Shown: positions 43,738 to 52,729 of the stretch, piece after piece | Numbering within the stretch: position 1 is the stretch's first letter | Layout of the letters: each line of letters starts with the position of its first letter | Source of the DNA: Pseudomonadota bacterium | GTDB taxonomy: Bacteria > Pseudomonadota > Gammaproteobacteria > Ga0077536 | Reading direction: 5' to 3' | Length of the DNA stretch: 64,000 nucleotides | Assembly (NCBI GenBank): GCA_016719885.1 | Contig: JADJYF010000004.1 | Coordinates: 62,001 to 126,000, forward strand | Program-made: the position numbers and the translations under genes | Notes under the pieces: model-generated | The model's input: only the letters and a program-made list of their open reading frames with translations | What the model was told of the DNA's origin: nothing | The model's database searches: none

Positions 43738-44190
43738 ATGAGCGCAAACGCCTACGTTCTCACCCCCGATACCTACCCCAAGCCCTTGAGCGTGGTGGGC
43801 GTCGACGTCACCGTGCTGGCCTCGGCCGCCGCCACCAATGGCTACGAAGTCACCCTGCAGGAGGGCAACGCGGGCTCCGGACCGCCGCTCCATTCCCACC
43901 CCTGGGACGAGTGCTTCTTCGTGCTGTCGGGGGAAGTGGAGTTCAGCTTCCAGGACAAGACCGTCAAGGCCATGCCGGGCACCATGTTCCACCTGCCGGC
44001 CGGCACGCCCCATGGCTTTCAGATCACGCAGGACGGCTCGCGCATGCTGGAGATGACCGGCAAGGGCAGCCGCTCGACGCAGATGTTCGCCGGTGTCGAC
44101 CGCGAAGTCGCGCATCGCGCGCCGCAAGCAGAAGACATTCCGCTGCTGCTCGACGTGCTGGCGCGGCACGATGTGAAGGTCGAGGCCTGA
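43738..44190 (+). CDS. Cupin domain protein
   Basis: 150 residues, single small beta-barrel. Cupin motif 1 is visible as PPLHSHPWDECFFVLSGEVEF and motif 2 as PGTMFHLPAGTPHGFQI, giving the His/His/Glu/His metal site. GGAGGAT precedes the ATG. It stands alone, divergent from the HD-GYP gene. Could be a dioxygenase, isomerase or sensor; nothing in the sequence decides. Confidence 0.8.
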   Translation: MSANAYVLTPDTYPKPLSVVGVDVTVLASAAATNGYEVTLQEGNAGSGPPLHSHPWDECFFVLSGEVEFSFQDKTVKAMPGTMFHLPAGTPHGFQITQDGSRMLEMTGKGSRSTQMFAGVDREVAHRAPQAEDIPLLLDVLARHDVKVEA

Positions 44191-44235
44191 CGACTGGAAA
44201 TCGATGGCTCAATGCCGTGGCGGCGGCGCGCTCCC

Positions 44236-44319
44236 GTAGGTGCGAATTCATTCGCACATTGGAGGCGGGATTCAGCGCACCGCAGCGGACATCCAGTGTG
44301 CGAATGAATTCGCACCTAC
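44236..44319. repeat. REP-like family A inverted pair
   Basis: Two exact family A copies in opposite orientation, 44236-44257 (GTAGGTGCGAATTCATTCGCAC) and 44298-44319 (its reverse complement), 40 bases apart between the cupin and SnoaL genes, which converge here. Classic inverted BIME-like arrangement. Confidence 0.85.
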
Positions 44320-44343
44320 GGTTGCAGGACCTTTGCCCAACCG

Positions 44344-44781
44344 TCAGCGGTCCTCCAGCATGCGCAGCACCACGCGCAGGTGCTGGTATTTCCATTCACC
44401 GTTGATCTTCACGTAGTCGTCGTTGTAGCGCAGCGTCATCCAGGTCTTGCGGCCGTCGCCCTCGGTCTGGTCCCACGGCCCCATGATGTACCACTGCGCG
44501 GTGGCGCGATTGCCGTCGATGTCGATGATGGGGTTCATGATGTTGTGCTGCGAGAAGCTGAACATGTCCTTGAACTTCTGGAACAGCTCGCGCACCGCCT
44601 GCGGGCCGACCGCCTTGCCGAAGTCGGGGCTCTCCCAGATGCCGTCCGGCGCGAACAGCGCGCCGATGCGATCGGGGTTGTGCATGTCATCGCAGATGTC
44701 GCAGTAGATGGCTTTCAGTTTCTTGATCGCTTCGATGTCTTCGAGGCGGGTGATGCGGGCTTCAAGTGCGGCGAGATCCAT
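44344..44781 (-). CDS. SnoaL-like/NTF2-fold protein
   Basis: 145 residues; ATG at 44781 with GAGGAG upstream. LEDIEAIKKLKAIYCDICDD, then LFAPDGIWESP and a C-terminal YNDDYVKINGEWKYQHLRV pattern are typical of SnoaL-like polyketide cyclase/dehydratase folds, also used by steroid isomerases and BaiE-type dehydratases. Possible catalytic His and Asp are present but not diagnostic. Single gene. Confidence 0.75.
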   Translation of the reverse strand: MDLAALEARITRLEDIEAIKKLKAIYCDICDDMHNPDRIGALFAPDGIWESPDFGKAVGPQAVRELFQKFKDMFSFSQHNIMNPIIDIDGNRATAQWYIMGPWDQTEGDGRKTWMTLRYNDDYVKINGEWKYQHLRVVLRMLEDR

Positions 44782-44916
44782 GGGGCGCTCCTCTCGTTGT
44801 GGCTGGTCGCTGTTTATATGTCCTGCCAGCGCCATTGCACAATTCCGCTTTGGCGTTAGCTGCGCGCGCGATGTCGAATCGTTATCCTGACGCGCACCTG
44901 CACCCTGGAATCGAAC

Positions 44917-45894
44917 TTGAACGCGCCCATCACCGACGGCGACGCCCTGCCGCTTCGCTACCACACGCCCGCAAGCTGGGCGGCCGAGGTGTTGGCCGAG
45001 CCCCTGGCGCTGTTGGGCGATCACGCGCACCTCGAACGCAAGGCCGCCGCCAATGCGCTGGAACTGGTCAATCGCTGGCCGGGCGCGGTGTGCCCCGATG
45101 GCTGGGTCAGCATCCTGGCGGCGGTGGCGCGCGACGAGTCGGTGCACCTGCAGGCGGTCAGCCGCCTGTTGGCCGCGCGCGGCGGTACGCTGCCGCGCGT
45201 GCATCGCAACGTCTACGCCAGCGCCCTGCATGGCCTGGTGCGACGTGGCCAAGGGGCACATGAGCTGCTCGACCGCCTGCTGGTCTCGGCCTTGATCGAA
45301 GCGCGTTCCTGCGAGCGCTTCGCGCTGTTGGCGGCCGGCGCCGAGGACCGCGAACTCGGTGACTTCTTCAACAGCCTGCGCGGCTCGGAACTCGGCCATT
45401 ACAAGGTCTTCCTGCATCTCGCCGGCATGCTGGTCGGTGACGGGCAGTGGCAGGCGCGCTGGGAGGAGATGCTCCCACAGAGGCCCCGCCCCATGAGCAA
45501 GACCAGCAAACGCGTCATTCCCGCAGCGCAGAAATCCTTCTACGACAACTACCACTTCGCGCCGGCCGTCATCGATGGCAAGCACCTGCGCTGTTCCGGC
45601 GTCATCGGCATCAAGATGGCCGATGGCAGCGTGTCGACCGATCCGGCGGCGCAGTTCACGCAGGCGTTCGAGAACCTGGCCGAGGTGCTGGAAGAGGGCG
45701 GCGCGAGCTTCGAAGACATCACCGAGATGACCACTTTCCACGTCGGTCTGCAGGCCAACCTCGCGGCATTCATGGCGGTCAAGGACAACTACATCAAGGA
45801 GCCCTACCCGGCCTGGACCGCCATCGGCATCACCGAACTCGCGGTGCCCGGCGGGCTGGTCGAGATCCGCGTGACGGCGCGCCTGCGCGACTGA
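44917..45894 (+). CDS. MiaE-like tRNA hydroxylase fused in frame to a RidA-like domain
   Basis: 325 residues from a TTG at 44917 (no ATG or GTG in frame nearby; ribosome site weak). Residues about 1-185 match MiaE, a di-iron enzyme that hydroxylates ms2i6A in tRNA: ERKAAANALELV, ARDESVHLQAV and SELGHYKVFL supply the Glu and His ligands. Its usual C-terminal helix seems missing. Residues 193-325 are a YjgF/RidA-like domain starting with its own ATG (45493, MSKTSKRVIP). The RidA catalytic arginine is replaced by Trp in YPAWTAIGI, so imine deaminase activity is unlikely. Either a true fusion or two genes joined by loss of a stop. Confidence 0.72.
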   Translation: MNAPITDGDALPLRYHTPASWAAEVLAEPLALLGDHAHLERKAAANALELVNRWPGAVCPDGWVSILAAVARDESVHLQAVSRLLAARGGTLPRVHRNVYASALHGLVRRGQGAHELLDRLLVSALIEARSCERFALLAAGAEDRELGDFFNSLRGSELGHYKVFLHLAGMLVGDGQWQARWEEMLPQRPRPMSKTSKRVIPAAQKSFYDNYHFAPAVIDGKHLRCSGVIGIKMADGSVSTDPAAQFTQAFENLAEVLEEGGASFEDITEMTTFHVGLQANLAAFMAVKDNYIKEPYPAWTAIGITELAVPGGLVEIRVTARLRD

Positions 45895-45907
45895 CGAGGC
45901 ACGCGAA

Positions 45908-45947
45908 ACCCCGGCGGGTGCACGCATTTTGCTGCACCTGCGGGGGT
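45908..45947 (+). terminator. Long imperfect stem-loop, terminator-like
   Basis: ACCCCGGCGGGTGCA (45908-45922) pairs with TGCACCTGCGGGGGT (45933-45947), 13 of 15 positions plus one G-T, with a 10-base loop. It follows the MiaE-RidA stop by 13 bases. There is no T-run, so it may be a Rho-dependent or mRNA-stabilising stem. Confidence 0.4.
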
Positions 45948-46017
45948 GGCAATGCGCTTGGCCCTCGTAATACAGTGCCGTGAGCCAATCACCACGTAAC
46001 GCAGGGGAGATTCACGC

Positions 46018-47856
46018 ATGGCCACCAGTCCGCAGGCCCAGGCCGCCGCTTTCACGATACCCACCGCCCAGGAACTGGGCTTCGATCCGATGGAGCTGCG
46101 GCGCAAGTACGCCGAGGAGCGCGACCGCCGCCTGCGTGACGAAGGCAATGCCCAGTACCTCGAGGTCGCGGGGCAGCTGGAGCGCTTCAACGACGACCAT
46201 TACATCGACAAGCCGCTGGTGCGTGAACCGATCAGCGAAACCGTCGAGGTGTTGATCGTCGGCGGTGGCTTCGGCGGGCAGCTTGCCGCCGCGCGGCTCA
46301 AGCAAGCCGGCATCAGCGATTTCCGTATTCTCGAGAAGGCCGGCGATTTCGGCGGGACCTGGTATTGGAATCGCTATCCGGGCGCGCAGTGCGACATCGA
46401 AGCCTATGTCTACCTGCCGCTGCTGGAAGAAACCAATTACATCCCCAAGGAAAAATATTCCTACGCGCCCGAGATCCTGGCGCATGCGCAGCGCATAGGC
46501 CGGCATTTCGATCTCTATCCGAAGACCTGCTTCCAGACCCAGGTGCACACCGTGCGCTGGCATGACAGCGACAGGCGCTGGCACGTCACCACCGACCGCG
46601 GCGATCTGATCAAGGCGCGCTTCGTGATCATGTCCAGCGGTCCGCTCAACCGGCCCAAGCTGCCGGGCATTCCCGGCATCGAATCGTTCAAGGGCCATAC
46701 CTTCCACACCAGTCGCTGGGATTACGACTACACCGGCGGCAGTTCGTCGGGCGGCATGACCAAGCTCGCCGACAAGCGCGTCGGCATCATCGGCACCGGC
46801 GCGACGGCCATCCAGTGCGTTTCCTATCTTGCGCGTGATGCCAAGCACCTCACGGTGTTTCAGCGCACCCCGTCGGCGATCGACGAGCGTGGCAACAAGC
46901 CGACCGATCCGGCCTGGGCGAAATCCCTCCAGCCCGGCTGGCACAAGGAGCGCAACGAAAATTTCGTCTCGATCCTGAACGGCATTCCGCAGGACGTGGA
47001 CATGGTCAACGACCGCTGGACGGATCTGTTCAAGGCGCTGACCAAGCTCATGACCGGTGCCGCCGGCACCGGCATGACGCCGGAACAGGTTGCCCTGATG
47101 GGAGAAATCGCCGACTACCAGAAGATGAATGCGATCCGTGAGCGGGTGGCCAAGTCGGTCACCAAGCCGGAGGTCGCCGAAAAGCTCAAACCCTGGTATC
47201 GGCAGTGGTGCAAGCGTCCGGTGTTCAACGACGAGTTCCTGCCGACCTTCAACCGCGACAATGTCACGCTGGTCGATACCCGCGGCCTGGGCGTTGATCG
47301 CGTCACCGACAAGGGCGTGGTGGTGGACGGCGTGGAGTACGAACTCGACTGCCTGATCTTCGCCACCGGATTCGAGGTCGGCACCGCTTACACGCGCCGT
47401 GCCGAATTCGAAGTCTACGGCCGCGACGGTCAGTCGCTGTCGGATTACTGGCGCGAGGGCATGCGCACCTTTCATGGTTTCCACAGCCGCGGCTTTCCCA
47501 ACTGCTTCCACATGGGACTGACGCAGACCGGCCTCGCGCCGAATTTCACCTACATGCTCGATCGCCAGGCGACTCATCTGGCCTACATCATCGAGCAGAC
47601 CAGATCCCGCGGTAAGCAGGTGGTGGAAACTACGGTGAAGGCTGAATGCGACTGGCTGGACACCGTTCACAAGCCCAACTTCATGTCGGACTACCTCGCA
47701 CAATGCACGCCCGGCTATTACAACGCCGAAGGCAAGGTGGGCGACGGCAAGACACGCGGGTTCTTCGAGGAGCAGTATGAAAGCGCGGTCGGCTTCTACG
47801 GACTGCTCGCGAAGTGGCGCGAACAGGGCGCGATGGACGGCCTGGAACTGAGCTGA
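46018..47856 (+). CDS. Baeyer-Villiger-type flavin monooxygenase
   Basis: 612 residues. An N-terminal extension of ~75 residues precedes the FAD motif VLIVGGGFGGQLAA. The Baeyer-Villiger fingerprint FKGHTFHTSRWD (F-x-G-x3-H-x3-W) is at about residue 222, the NADPH motif GIIGTGATAIQ near 260, and DCLIFATGFEVG near the end. It inserts oxygen next to a ketone carbonyl to make an ester or lactone. Length and extension recall the cyclopentadecanone/steroid monooxygenase type. GGGGAG precedes the ATG. Directly followed by a second monooxygenase of the same superfamily. Confidence 0.87.
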   Translation: MATSPQAQAAAFTIPTAQELGFDPMELRRKYAEERDRRLRDEGNAQYLEVAGQLERFNDDHYIDKPLVREPISETVEVLIVGGGFGGQLAAARLKQAGISDFRILEKAGDFGGTWYWNRYPGAQCDIEAYVYLPLLEETNYIPKEKYSYAPEILAHAQRIGRHFDLYPKTCFQTQVHTVRWHDSDRRWHVTTDRGDLIKARFVIMSSGPLNRPKLPGIPGIESFKGHTFHTSRWDYDYTGGSSSGGMTKLADKRVGIIGTGATAIQCVSYLARDAKHLTVFQRTPSAIDERGNKPTDPAWAKSLQPGWHKERNENFVSILNGIPQDVDMVNDRWTDLFKALTKLMTGAAGTGMTPEQVALMGEIADYQKMNAIRERVAKSVTKPEVAEKLKPWYRQWCKRPVFNDEFLPTFNRDNVTLVDTRGLGVDRVTDKGVVVDGVEYELDCLIFATGFEVGTAYTRRAEFEVYGRDGQSLSDYWREGMRTFHGFHSRGFPNCFHMGLTQTGLAPNFTYMLDRQATHLAYIIEQTRSRGKQVVETTVKAECDWLDTVHKPNFMSDYLAQCTPGYYNAEGKVGDGKTRGFFEEQYESAVGFYGLLAKWREQGAMDGLELS

Positions 47857-47879
47857 AGGCCAACGGCCCGGGAGCGCCC

Positions 47880-49370
47880 ATGGATCATTTCGATGTCATC
47901 ATCGTCGGTGCCGGCCTGTCCGGCATCGGCGCCGCGCGTCAACTCATGGACCATTGTCCGGGCAAGAGCTTCGCCCTGCTCGAGGCGCGCGACGCCATCG
48001 GCGGCACCTGGGACCTGTTCCGCTACCCGGGCATCCGCTCCGACAGCGACATGTACACCATGGGCTACGACTCCAAGCCGTGGCTGGAGCCCAAGGCCAT
48101 CGCCGACGGGCCGTCGATCCTGTCCTACGTGCAGGAGGCGGCGCGCGAACGCGGTATCGACCAGCGGATTCGATTCGGCCACCGCATGAAGCACGCGGCA
48201 TGGTCGAGCGCGGACGGGCGCTGGACGCTCGAATGCGAGCGTGACGGCGAGCGAGTCACGCTGTCGTGCAACGTGCTCTTGATGTGCAGCGGCTACTACA
48301 CCTACGCCCACGGCCACACGCCGAGCTTCGCCGGCAGCGCGGATTTTGGCGGGCGCATCGTGCATCCGCAGCTCTGGCCACAGGATCTCGACTATCGCGG
48401 CAAGCGCGTGGTGATCATCGGCAGCGGCGCGACCGCCATGACCCTGGTGCCGGCCATGGCGCGCGAGGCGGCCAATGTCACCATGCTGCAACGCTCGCCG
48501 ACCTACGTGGTGTCGCTGCCGGCCAAGGATCCGATAGCGACCTTGCTGCGCGCGATATTGCCCGAGCAGCTGGCCTACAGGCTCACGCGCGCCAAGAACG
48601 TGTGGTTCCAGCGTTACATCTACCAGCAGACGCGCAAGCAGCCGCACAAGATGCGCGCGCGCCTGATCAACATGGTGCGCAAGCAGCTCGGGCCGGACTT
48701 CGACGTCGAGAAGCATTTCACGCCGAGCTACATGCCCTGGGATCAGCGCCTGTGCCTGGTGCCGGATGCAGACCTGTTCAAGGCATTGCGCGCCGGCACG
48801 GCCGACGTCGTCACCGATGAGATCGAGTGCTTCACACGCGACGGCATCCGCTTGAAATCGGGCCAGACCCTCGCCGCCGACATCATCGTCACCGCCACCG
48901 GCCTCGACATGGAACTGCTGGGCGGCGCAAGCTTCGCGGTCGACGGCGCACCGGTGTCCTTCCCCGACACCTGGTCGTACAAGGGCATGATGTTTTCCGA
49001 CGTGCCCAATCTCATCTACACGCTCGGCTACATCAACGCCTCGTGGACCTTGCGTTCGGAACTGGTGGCCGAATACGTGTGCCGCCTCATCAATCGCATG
49101 GGCGAACTCGGCTGCGTGAGCGCGACGCCGCGCTTGCGCGCGGCCGATCGCAACATGACGCCGCACCCGATGATCGAGGACTTCTCGCCCGGCTACATGC
49201 GCCGCGCGCTGCACCTGTTTCCGAAGCAGGGCGACCGTGATCCGTGGCGCAATACCCAGAACTACACGCTCGACAAGAAGACCATCCGCGAGGCGCCGCT
49301 CGACGACGGCGTGATGGTGTTCGCCAAGGCCGGCGGCGCGCGTGATGCCGAACAGCGCAGCGCGGCCTGA
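47880..49370 (+). CDS. Baeyer-Villiger-type flavin monooxygenase, EthA-like
   Basis: 496 residues; ATG at 47880 (GGGAG upstream) is preferred to 47814, which lies inside the preceding gene. FAD motif VIIVGAGLSGIGAARQL at the N-terminus, fingerprint FGGRIVHPQLWP, NADPH motif VVIIGSGATAMTLVP, and DIIVTATGLDMELLGG. The short form without N-terminal extension matches EthA-type Baeyer-Villiger monooxygenases. Two such genes 23 bases apart suggest successive or complementary attack on a cyclic ketone. Confidence 0.86.
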   Translation: MDHFDVIIVGAGLSGIGAARQLMDHCPGKSFALLEARDAIGGTWDLFRYPGIRSDSDMYTMGYDSKPWLEPKAIADGPSILSYVQEAARERGIDQRIRFGHRMKHAAWSSADGRWTLECERDGERVTLSCNVLLMCSGYYTYAHGHTPSFAGSADFGGRIVHPQLWPQDLDYRGKRVVIIGSGATAMTLVPAMAREAANVTMLQRSPTYVVSLPAKDPIATLLRAILPEQLAYRLTRAKNVWFQRYIYQQTRKQPHKMRARLINMVRKQLGPDFDVEKHFTPSYMPWDQRLCLVPDADLFKALRAGTADVVTDEIECFTRDGIRLKSGQTLAADIIVTATGLDMELLGGASFAVDGAPVSFPDTWSYKGMMFSDVPNLIYTLGYINASWTLRSELVAEYVCRLINRMGELGCVSATPRLRAADRNMTPHPMIEDFSPGYMRRALHLFPKQGDRDPWRNTQNYTLDKKTIREAPLDDGVMVFAKAGGARDAEQRSAA

Positions 49371-50250
49371 CGGCCACGCGCCGCGTCGCGCGCGCGCGCC
49401 AGGTCTGCGCGCGGCGCTCACCTGGGCCTGCCTCGCGCTGCTGTCGACCGCGACCCGCGCCGCCGATCCCACCGCCACCGAGCGCCTGATGGGCATGGCC
49501 GATTGCATCCGTGACGCCGGCGACATGAAGGGCGCGCCGCGCGAAGCCTTCATGACCGATTGCATGGCGCGCAAGGCGCGCGCCACGGCCGCCGTGGCGC
49601 CGCCCGCCGCGGTCGCCGCTGAACCGGTACTGCCCGGCCAGGCCGTGGCACCGGTGGCGCCGGCACCTATCGCACCGCTGGACCCGGACGCGCTGCCGCC
49701 GCAGGAACGCATTCTCGCCTGCGCCACCGCCAGCAAGGGCATGCAGGGCGAGGCGCGCCAAGCCTACTTGAGGCAATGCCTGAAACAGGACAACGCGGCG
49801 CCGGCGCTGGTCGCCGAGCGCGCCCAGCGGCGCGCGGGCTGCGCCAGCCAGGCGCGTCTGCAGCCGCCGGAAGAGCGCGTCGCCTTTATCGATGAATGCA
49901 TGAACGGGCGTGGGCCCGGCGCCGTGCGGGGCAGCGTGGCGCCGGGCGTCATCAACCAGGCGACGGTGCCGAAGCTGCGTGACACCGGCGCCGCGCGCCA
50001 GCGTGCCGCCTGCGTGGTCGCCGCCCGCGATCAACAGGGCGCCGCGCGCCAGGCTTTCATCGAACGCTGCGTGGCCGCCCACCCCGGCTTGCCCCAGGCG
50101 GCCGTGGCGCCCGCGCCGGCCACCAGTGCGAGCAATCCCGCCCAGGATCGCATGCTGCGCAACCAGGTCTGCACGGACCAGGTGCGCGCCCAGGCCATGA
50201 CCGGCGCCAAGGCCATGGCCTTCATGAATACCTGCATGGCGCGACCCTGA
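49345..50250 (+). CDS. Exported protein with five PsiF-like cysteine repeats
   Basis: 301 residues; ATG at 49345 overlaps the end of the monooxygenase gene by 26 bases. A signal peptide (ALTWACLALLSTATRA-A) is followed by five ~23-residue units of the form C-x(5-7)-A-x(5)-G-x-A/R-x(3)-F-x(3)-C: MADCIRDAGDMKGAPREAF, ACATASKGMQGEARQAY, GCASQARLQPPEERVAF, ACVVAARDQQGAARQAF and VCTDQVRAQAMTGAKAMAF. This matches the PsiF repeat of a phosphate-starvation protein. Long Ala/Pro linkers separate units 1 and 2 and precede unit 5. Periplasmic; each unit probably has one disulfide. Function unknown. Confidence 0.68.
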   Translation: MPNSAARPDGHAPRRARAPGLRAALTWACLALLSTATRAADPTATERLMGMADCIRDAGDMKGAPREAFMTDCMARKARATAAVAPPAAVAAEPVLPGQAVAPVAPAPIAPLDPDALPPQERILACATASKGMQGEARQAYLRQCLKQDNAAPALVAERAQRRAGCASQARLQPPEERVAFIDECMNGRGPGAVRGSVAPGVINQATVPKLRDTGAARQRAACVVAARDQQGAARQAFIERCVAAHPGLPQAAVAPAPATSASNPAQDRMLRNQVCTDQVRAQAMTGAKAMAFMNTCMARP

Positions 50251-50384
50251 GTCGCCACCCCGGCGCGCGTCGCGAGGCCGGGCAAATGCGAACTGTTTCG
50301 CGTATCTCGCACGCGCGGCGGGGTTCTGTCGCGGAGTGATTCGCGGCTACCATTCCCGTAGCGCTTACAGGAGAGAAGCCTGCC

Positions 50385-51104
50385 ATGAAATTCCAAGCGA
50401 CGCTCGCCACCGCCCTGCTGGCCACCGGCATGATCGGCCCGGCCCACGCGGCCACCGCGACCTTCATCACCGCCAGCCCCTACGCACAGTTTTCCGACAG
50501 CCCGTTCGCGGCGCTGGCGGCCGGCAACCCGAATTTCTTTCTCGAGAACTTCGAGGACGGTTCCTTGAACACGCCCGGCGCCACAGCCAGCGCCGGCTTC
50601 GCCGTCAGTGGCGGACTCTTCATCGACTCCGTCGACGGTGATGATGGCAGTCTCGACGGCAGCGGTCTCGACGGCCATTCCTGGTACACCGGCTTTGCTC
50701 CAACCACGCTGTCGTTCTCGTTCAGCGCCGCGGCCCTCGGCTTTTTACCGACCCACGTCGGCATCGTGTGGACCGATGTCGGCTTGGTGCCCAACGGCCT
50801 GCCGCAAAACGTGGACAGCGTCGCGGTGCGCGCCTTCGATGCCAACGGTAATTCGCTGGGCGGCATCCTGTTCGACGACCTCGGTGACGGCGCGGTCAAC
50901 GGCGGCACCGCCGAGGATCGTTTCTTCGGCGCCATCTTCGACGGCGGCATTTCGCGCATCACCATCACCAGCTTGAACGGCTCTCCCGACTGGGAAGTCG
51001 ATCACCTGCAATACGGCTTGGCCCCGGTGCCGGTGCCGGGCGCGGCCTGGATGCTGGCGCCCGCGCTCGTCGGTCTCTTCGGCCTGCGCCGCAAGCGCGC
51101 GTAG
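50385..51104 (+). CDS. Secreted PEP-CTERM-type protein
   Basis: 239 residues; AGGAGAG upstream of the ATG. Signal peptide MKFQATLATALLATGMIGPAHA, a beta-rich body with Asp/Gly-rich calcium-like loops (DSVDGDDGSLDGSGLDG), and a VPVPGAAWMLAPALVGLFGLRRKRA tail, the exosortase sorting signal. No catalytic motif. Similar in plan to the proteins at 10066, 19792 and 53981. Confidence 0.77.
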   Translation: MKFQATLATALLATGMIGPAHAATATFITASPYAQFSDSPFAALAAGNPNFFLENFEDGSLNTPGATASAGFAVSGGLFIDSVDGDDGSLDGSGLDGHSWYTGFAPTTLSFSFSAAALGFLPTHVGIVWTDVGLVPNGLPQNVDSVAVRAFDANGNSLGGILFDDLGDGAVNGGTAEDRFFGAIFDGGISRITITSLNGSPDWEVDHLQYGLAPVPVPGAAWMLAPALVGLFGLRRKRA

Positions 51105-51176
51105 GTCTGGTTTAAAGCGGACACGGTCGGCGCGCCACGGCGCTTGCCGCGGGCGCAGCGGGCTTGGCCTCGGCCG

Positions 51177-52220
51177 TCAGGGCGCCACCAGGCGATACAG
51201 ACTCCCCACCACGCTCGGCGCGTAATGCGCCGGCGCGAAGGCCGTCGCCAAGGCGGCCTTGGCTCTCCAACCCGTGCAATGGCCGGGCGCAACGATGCGC
51301 GGCGCGACCCGCGCCGCGAGGTCGCGCACCGTGTCCTCGATGCGCTCTTCCATCACCTTGCCGGCCAGGTGGTAGCCGCCCAGCACCAGGTCGATCGGCA
51401 CGCCCGGAAAGTTCTCCTTGACGGCCAGGCAGGCATTGACGATGCCGGCATGCGAGCAGGCCGACATCAGCGACACGCCGCGACCGCGCACGCGGGCGGC
51501 CAGGAAGCGCTCATCCATGATCAGCGGATCGGCTTCGAGGCGCTCGCCCCAGAATGAATGGTGGCCGGCCAGGCCTGTTTCGTAACGCGTGACGCGCGGT
51601 ATCGCGCCGCTGCCGTAGAAAAAACCATTGGCGACCAGATGCGCATCGGCGGCTTTCACCACCTGCCCGCCGGCGGCGGCGATGGCTTCGAAGCTCGGCT
51701 CTTCCGGCAGCAGGATGAGGCTGCCATTGGCGGCCATCAAACCGCGCTGGGTGGGACGGTCGGGATGCAGGTCGACAATCAGCGGCGCGGCCAGGCCCGC
51801 CGCCTGGCGCGCGGCGGCGATGGCGGCGACGACTTCGGGAAAGCCGCCGCTGTGATCGAAATGCCAGTGCGACAGGAACAGCGCTTCGATGCGCGCGAGG
51901 TCCAGCGCCATCTGCCGTGCGTTCTCCAGCCACACGTGCGGGTAGGGGCCGACGTCGAACAACACCGTGTGGCTCTCGTCGCCGCGCCGGCCGGTCAACA
52001 GCACCGACAGGCCGTGACAGGCGCAGCACAGGTGATCGAACACCACCTTGCATTCGTGCCCCTCGTGCACGCGCGCCGCCGGCAGGCGCATGACCAGTTG
52101 CATGGCCTCGGGGATCTGCGGAATACCCTCGGCGACGCTCGACAAGGTATCGGTTTCGTTGTCGACCACCACCAGCACGTCGAGGGCGTCGAGTTCGAGC
52201 AGTTGATTGGCGATGTTCAT
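51177..52220 (-). CDS. Metallo-beta-lactamase fold protein, dihydropterin-phosphate-synthase-like
   Basis: 347 residues; ATG at 52220 with AGGAGTG. LSHWHFDHSGGFPEVV is the HxHxDH metal motif near residue 130, with SACSHAGIVNA and APGHCTGWRA later supplying ligands. The order and the DHSGG/CSHAGI/GHCTG segments match the archaeal-type 7,8-dihydropterin-6-yl-methyl-aminobenzene phosphate synthase-like branch, whose bacterial members have no settled function. Starts one base after the stop of the next upstream gene, so the two are co-translated. Confidence 0.78.
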   Translation of the reverse strand: MNIANQLLELDALDVLVVVDNETDTLSSVAEGIPQIPEAMQLVMRLPAARVHEGHECKVVFDHLCCACHGLSVLLTGRRGDESHTVLFDVGPYPHVWLENARQMALDLARIEALFLSHWHFDHSGGFPEVVAAIAAARQAAGLAAPLIVDLHPDRPTQRGLMAANGSLILLPEEPSFEAIAAAGGQVVKAADAHLVANGFFYGSGAIPRVTRYETGLAGHHSFWGERLEADPLIMDERFLAARVRGRGVSLMSACSHAGIVNACLAVKENFPGVPIDLVLGGYHLAGKVMEERIEDTVRDLAARVAPRIVAPGHCTGWRAKAALATAFAPAHYAPSVVGSLYRLVAP

Positions 52221-52221
52221 G

Positions 52222-52695
52222 TCACTCCTGCTGTGCGCCATGCGTGGCGCTCTGGTAGTAGTCGAGCACTTCGCCTGTGCACTCGGTCAGCGCCACGGAC
52301 GGCGCGGCGCCGTGCTTGCGCTGGCAGCCGCGCATCGGCAGCGCCACTTCGGCGAAGTTCTGTGGCACCTTGTGGCCAGCGTTGCGGCGCGCGCACGCCG
52401 CCGCGCGGTAGGCGAGATAGGTCGGCGCCGTGATGTCGGGATGGGCGTAGACGTCGTCGACGATGGAATACATCTGCACCGCGAGGCGTGCCTGCAGGGT
52501 GCTGCGCTTGTGCTTGAACACCATTTCGCGCGGCGGCAGCGGCGCCAGCGCGAAGTCCTTGCTCTGGCCGCGTTCGCGCAGCTCGATGATATTGGCCGCG
52601 GCTTCCGCTTCTATCGAACATTGAAAGCGCTCGGGCGCGGCGAGCGCGCCGCCGCCCGTGAGCATGGCCAGCATCATGCACAGCGCGCGGCGCAC
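52222..52695 (-). CDS. Small exported protein of unknown function
   Basis: 157 residues. Signal peptide MRRALCMMLAMLTGGGALA-A, then a mature part with four cysteines (FQCSIE, AACARR, RGCQRK, TECTGE) that could form two disulfides. Nothing else is recognised. Upstream partner of the MBL protein: TGA and ATG are separated by one base, which implies a shared transcript and perhaps a shared task in the periplasm. Confidence 0.6.
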   Translation of the reverse strand: MRRALCMMLAMLTGGGALAAPERFQCSIEAEAAANIIELRERGQSKDFALAPLPPREMVFKHKRSTLQARLAVQMYSIVDDVYAHPDITAPTYLAYRAAACARRNAGHKVPQNFAEVALPMRGCQRKHGAAPSVALTECTGEVLDYYQSATHGAQQE

Positions 52696-52729
52696 CGGCG
52701 TGAGCGTGTCGCGTGTGGGGCAGGTCTCA

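Noticed and set aside
42444..44405. 653-codon plus-strand open frame opposite the HD-GYP gene and running through the cupin region
   Set aside because: It spans two genes on different strands and an intergenic repeat pair; the HD-GYP and cupin motifs lie in other frames.
47796..49742. 648-codon minus-strand open frame opposite the second monooxygenase
   Set aside because: FAD, NADPH and Baeyer-Villiger motifs are all on the plus strand; this is an antisense shadow.
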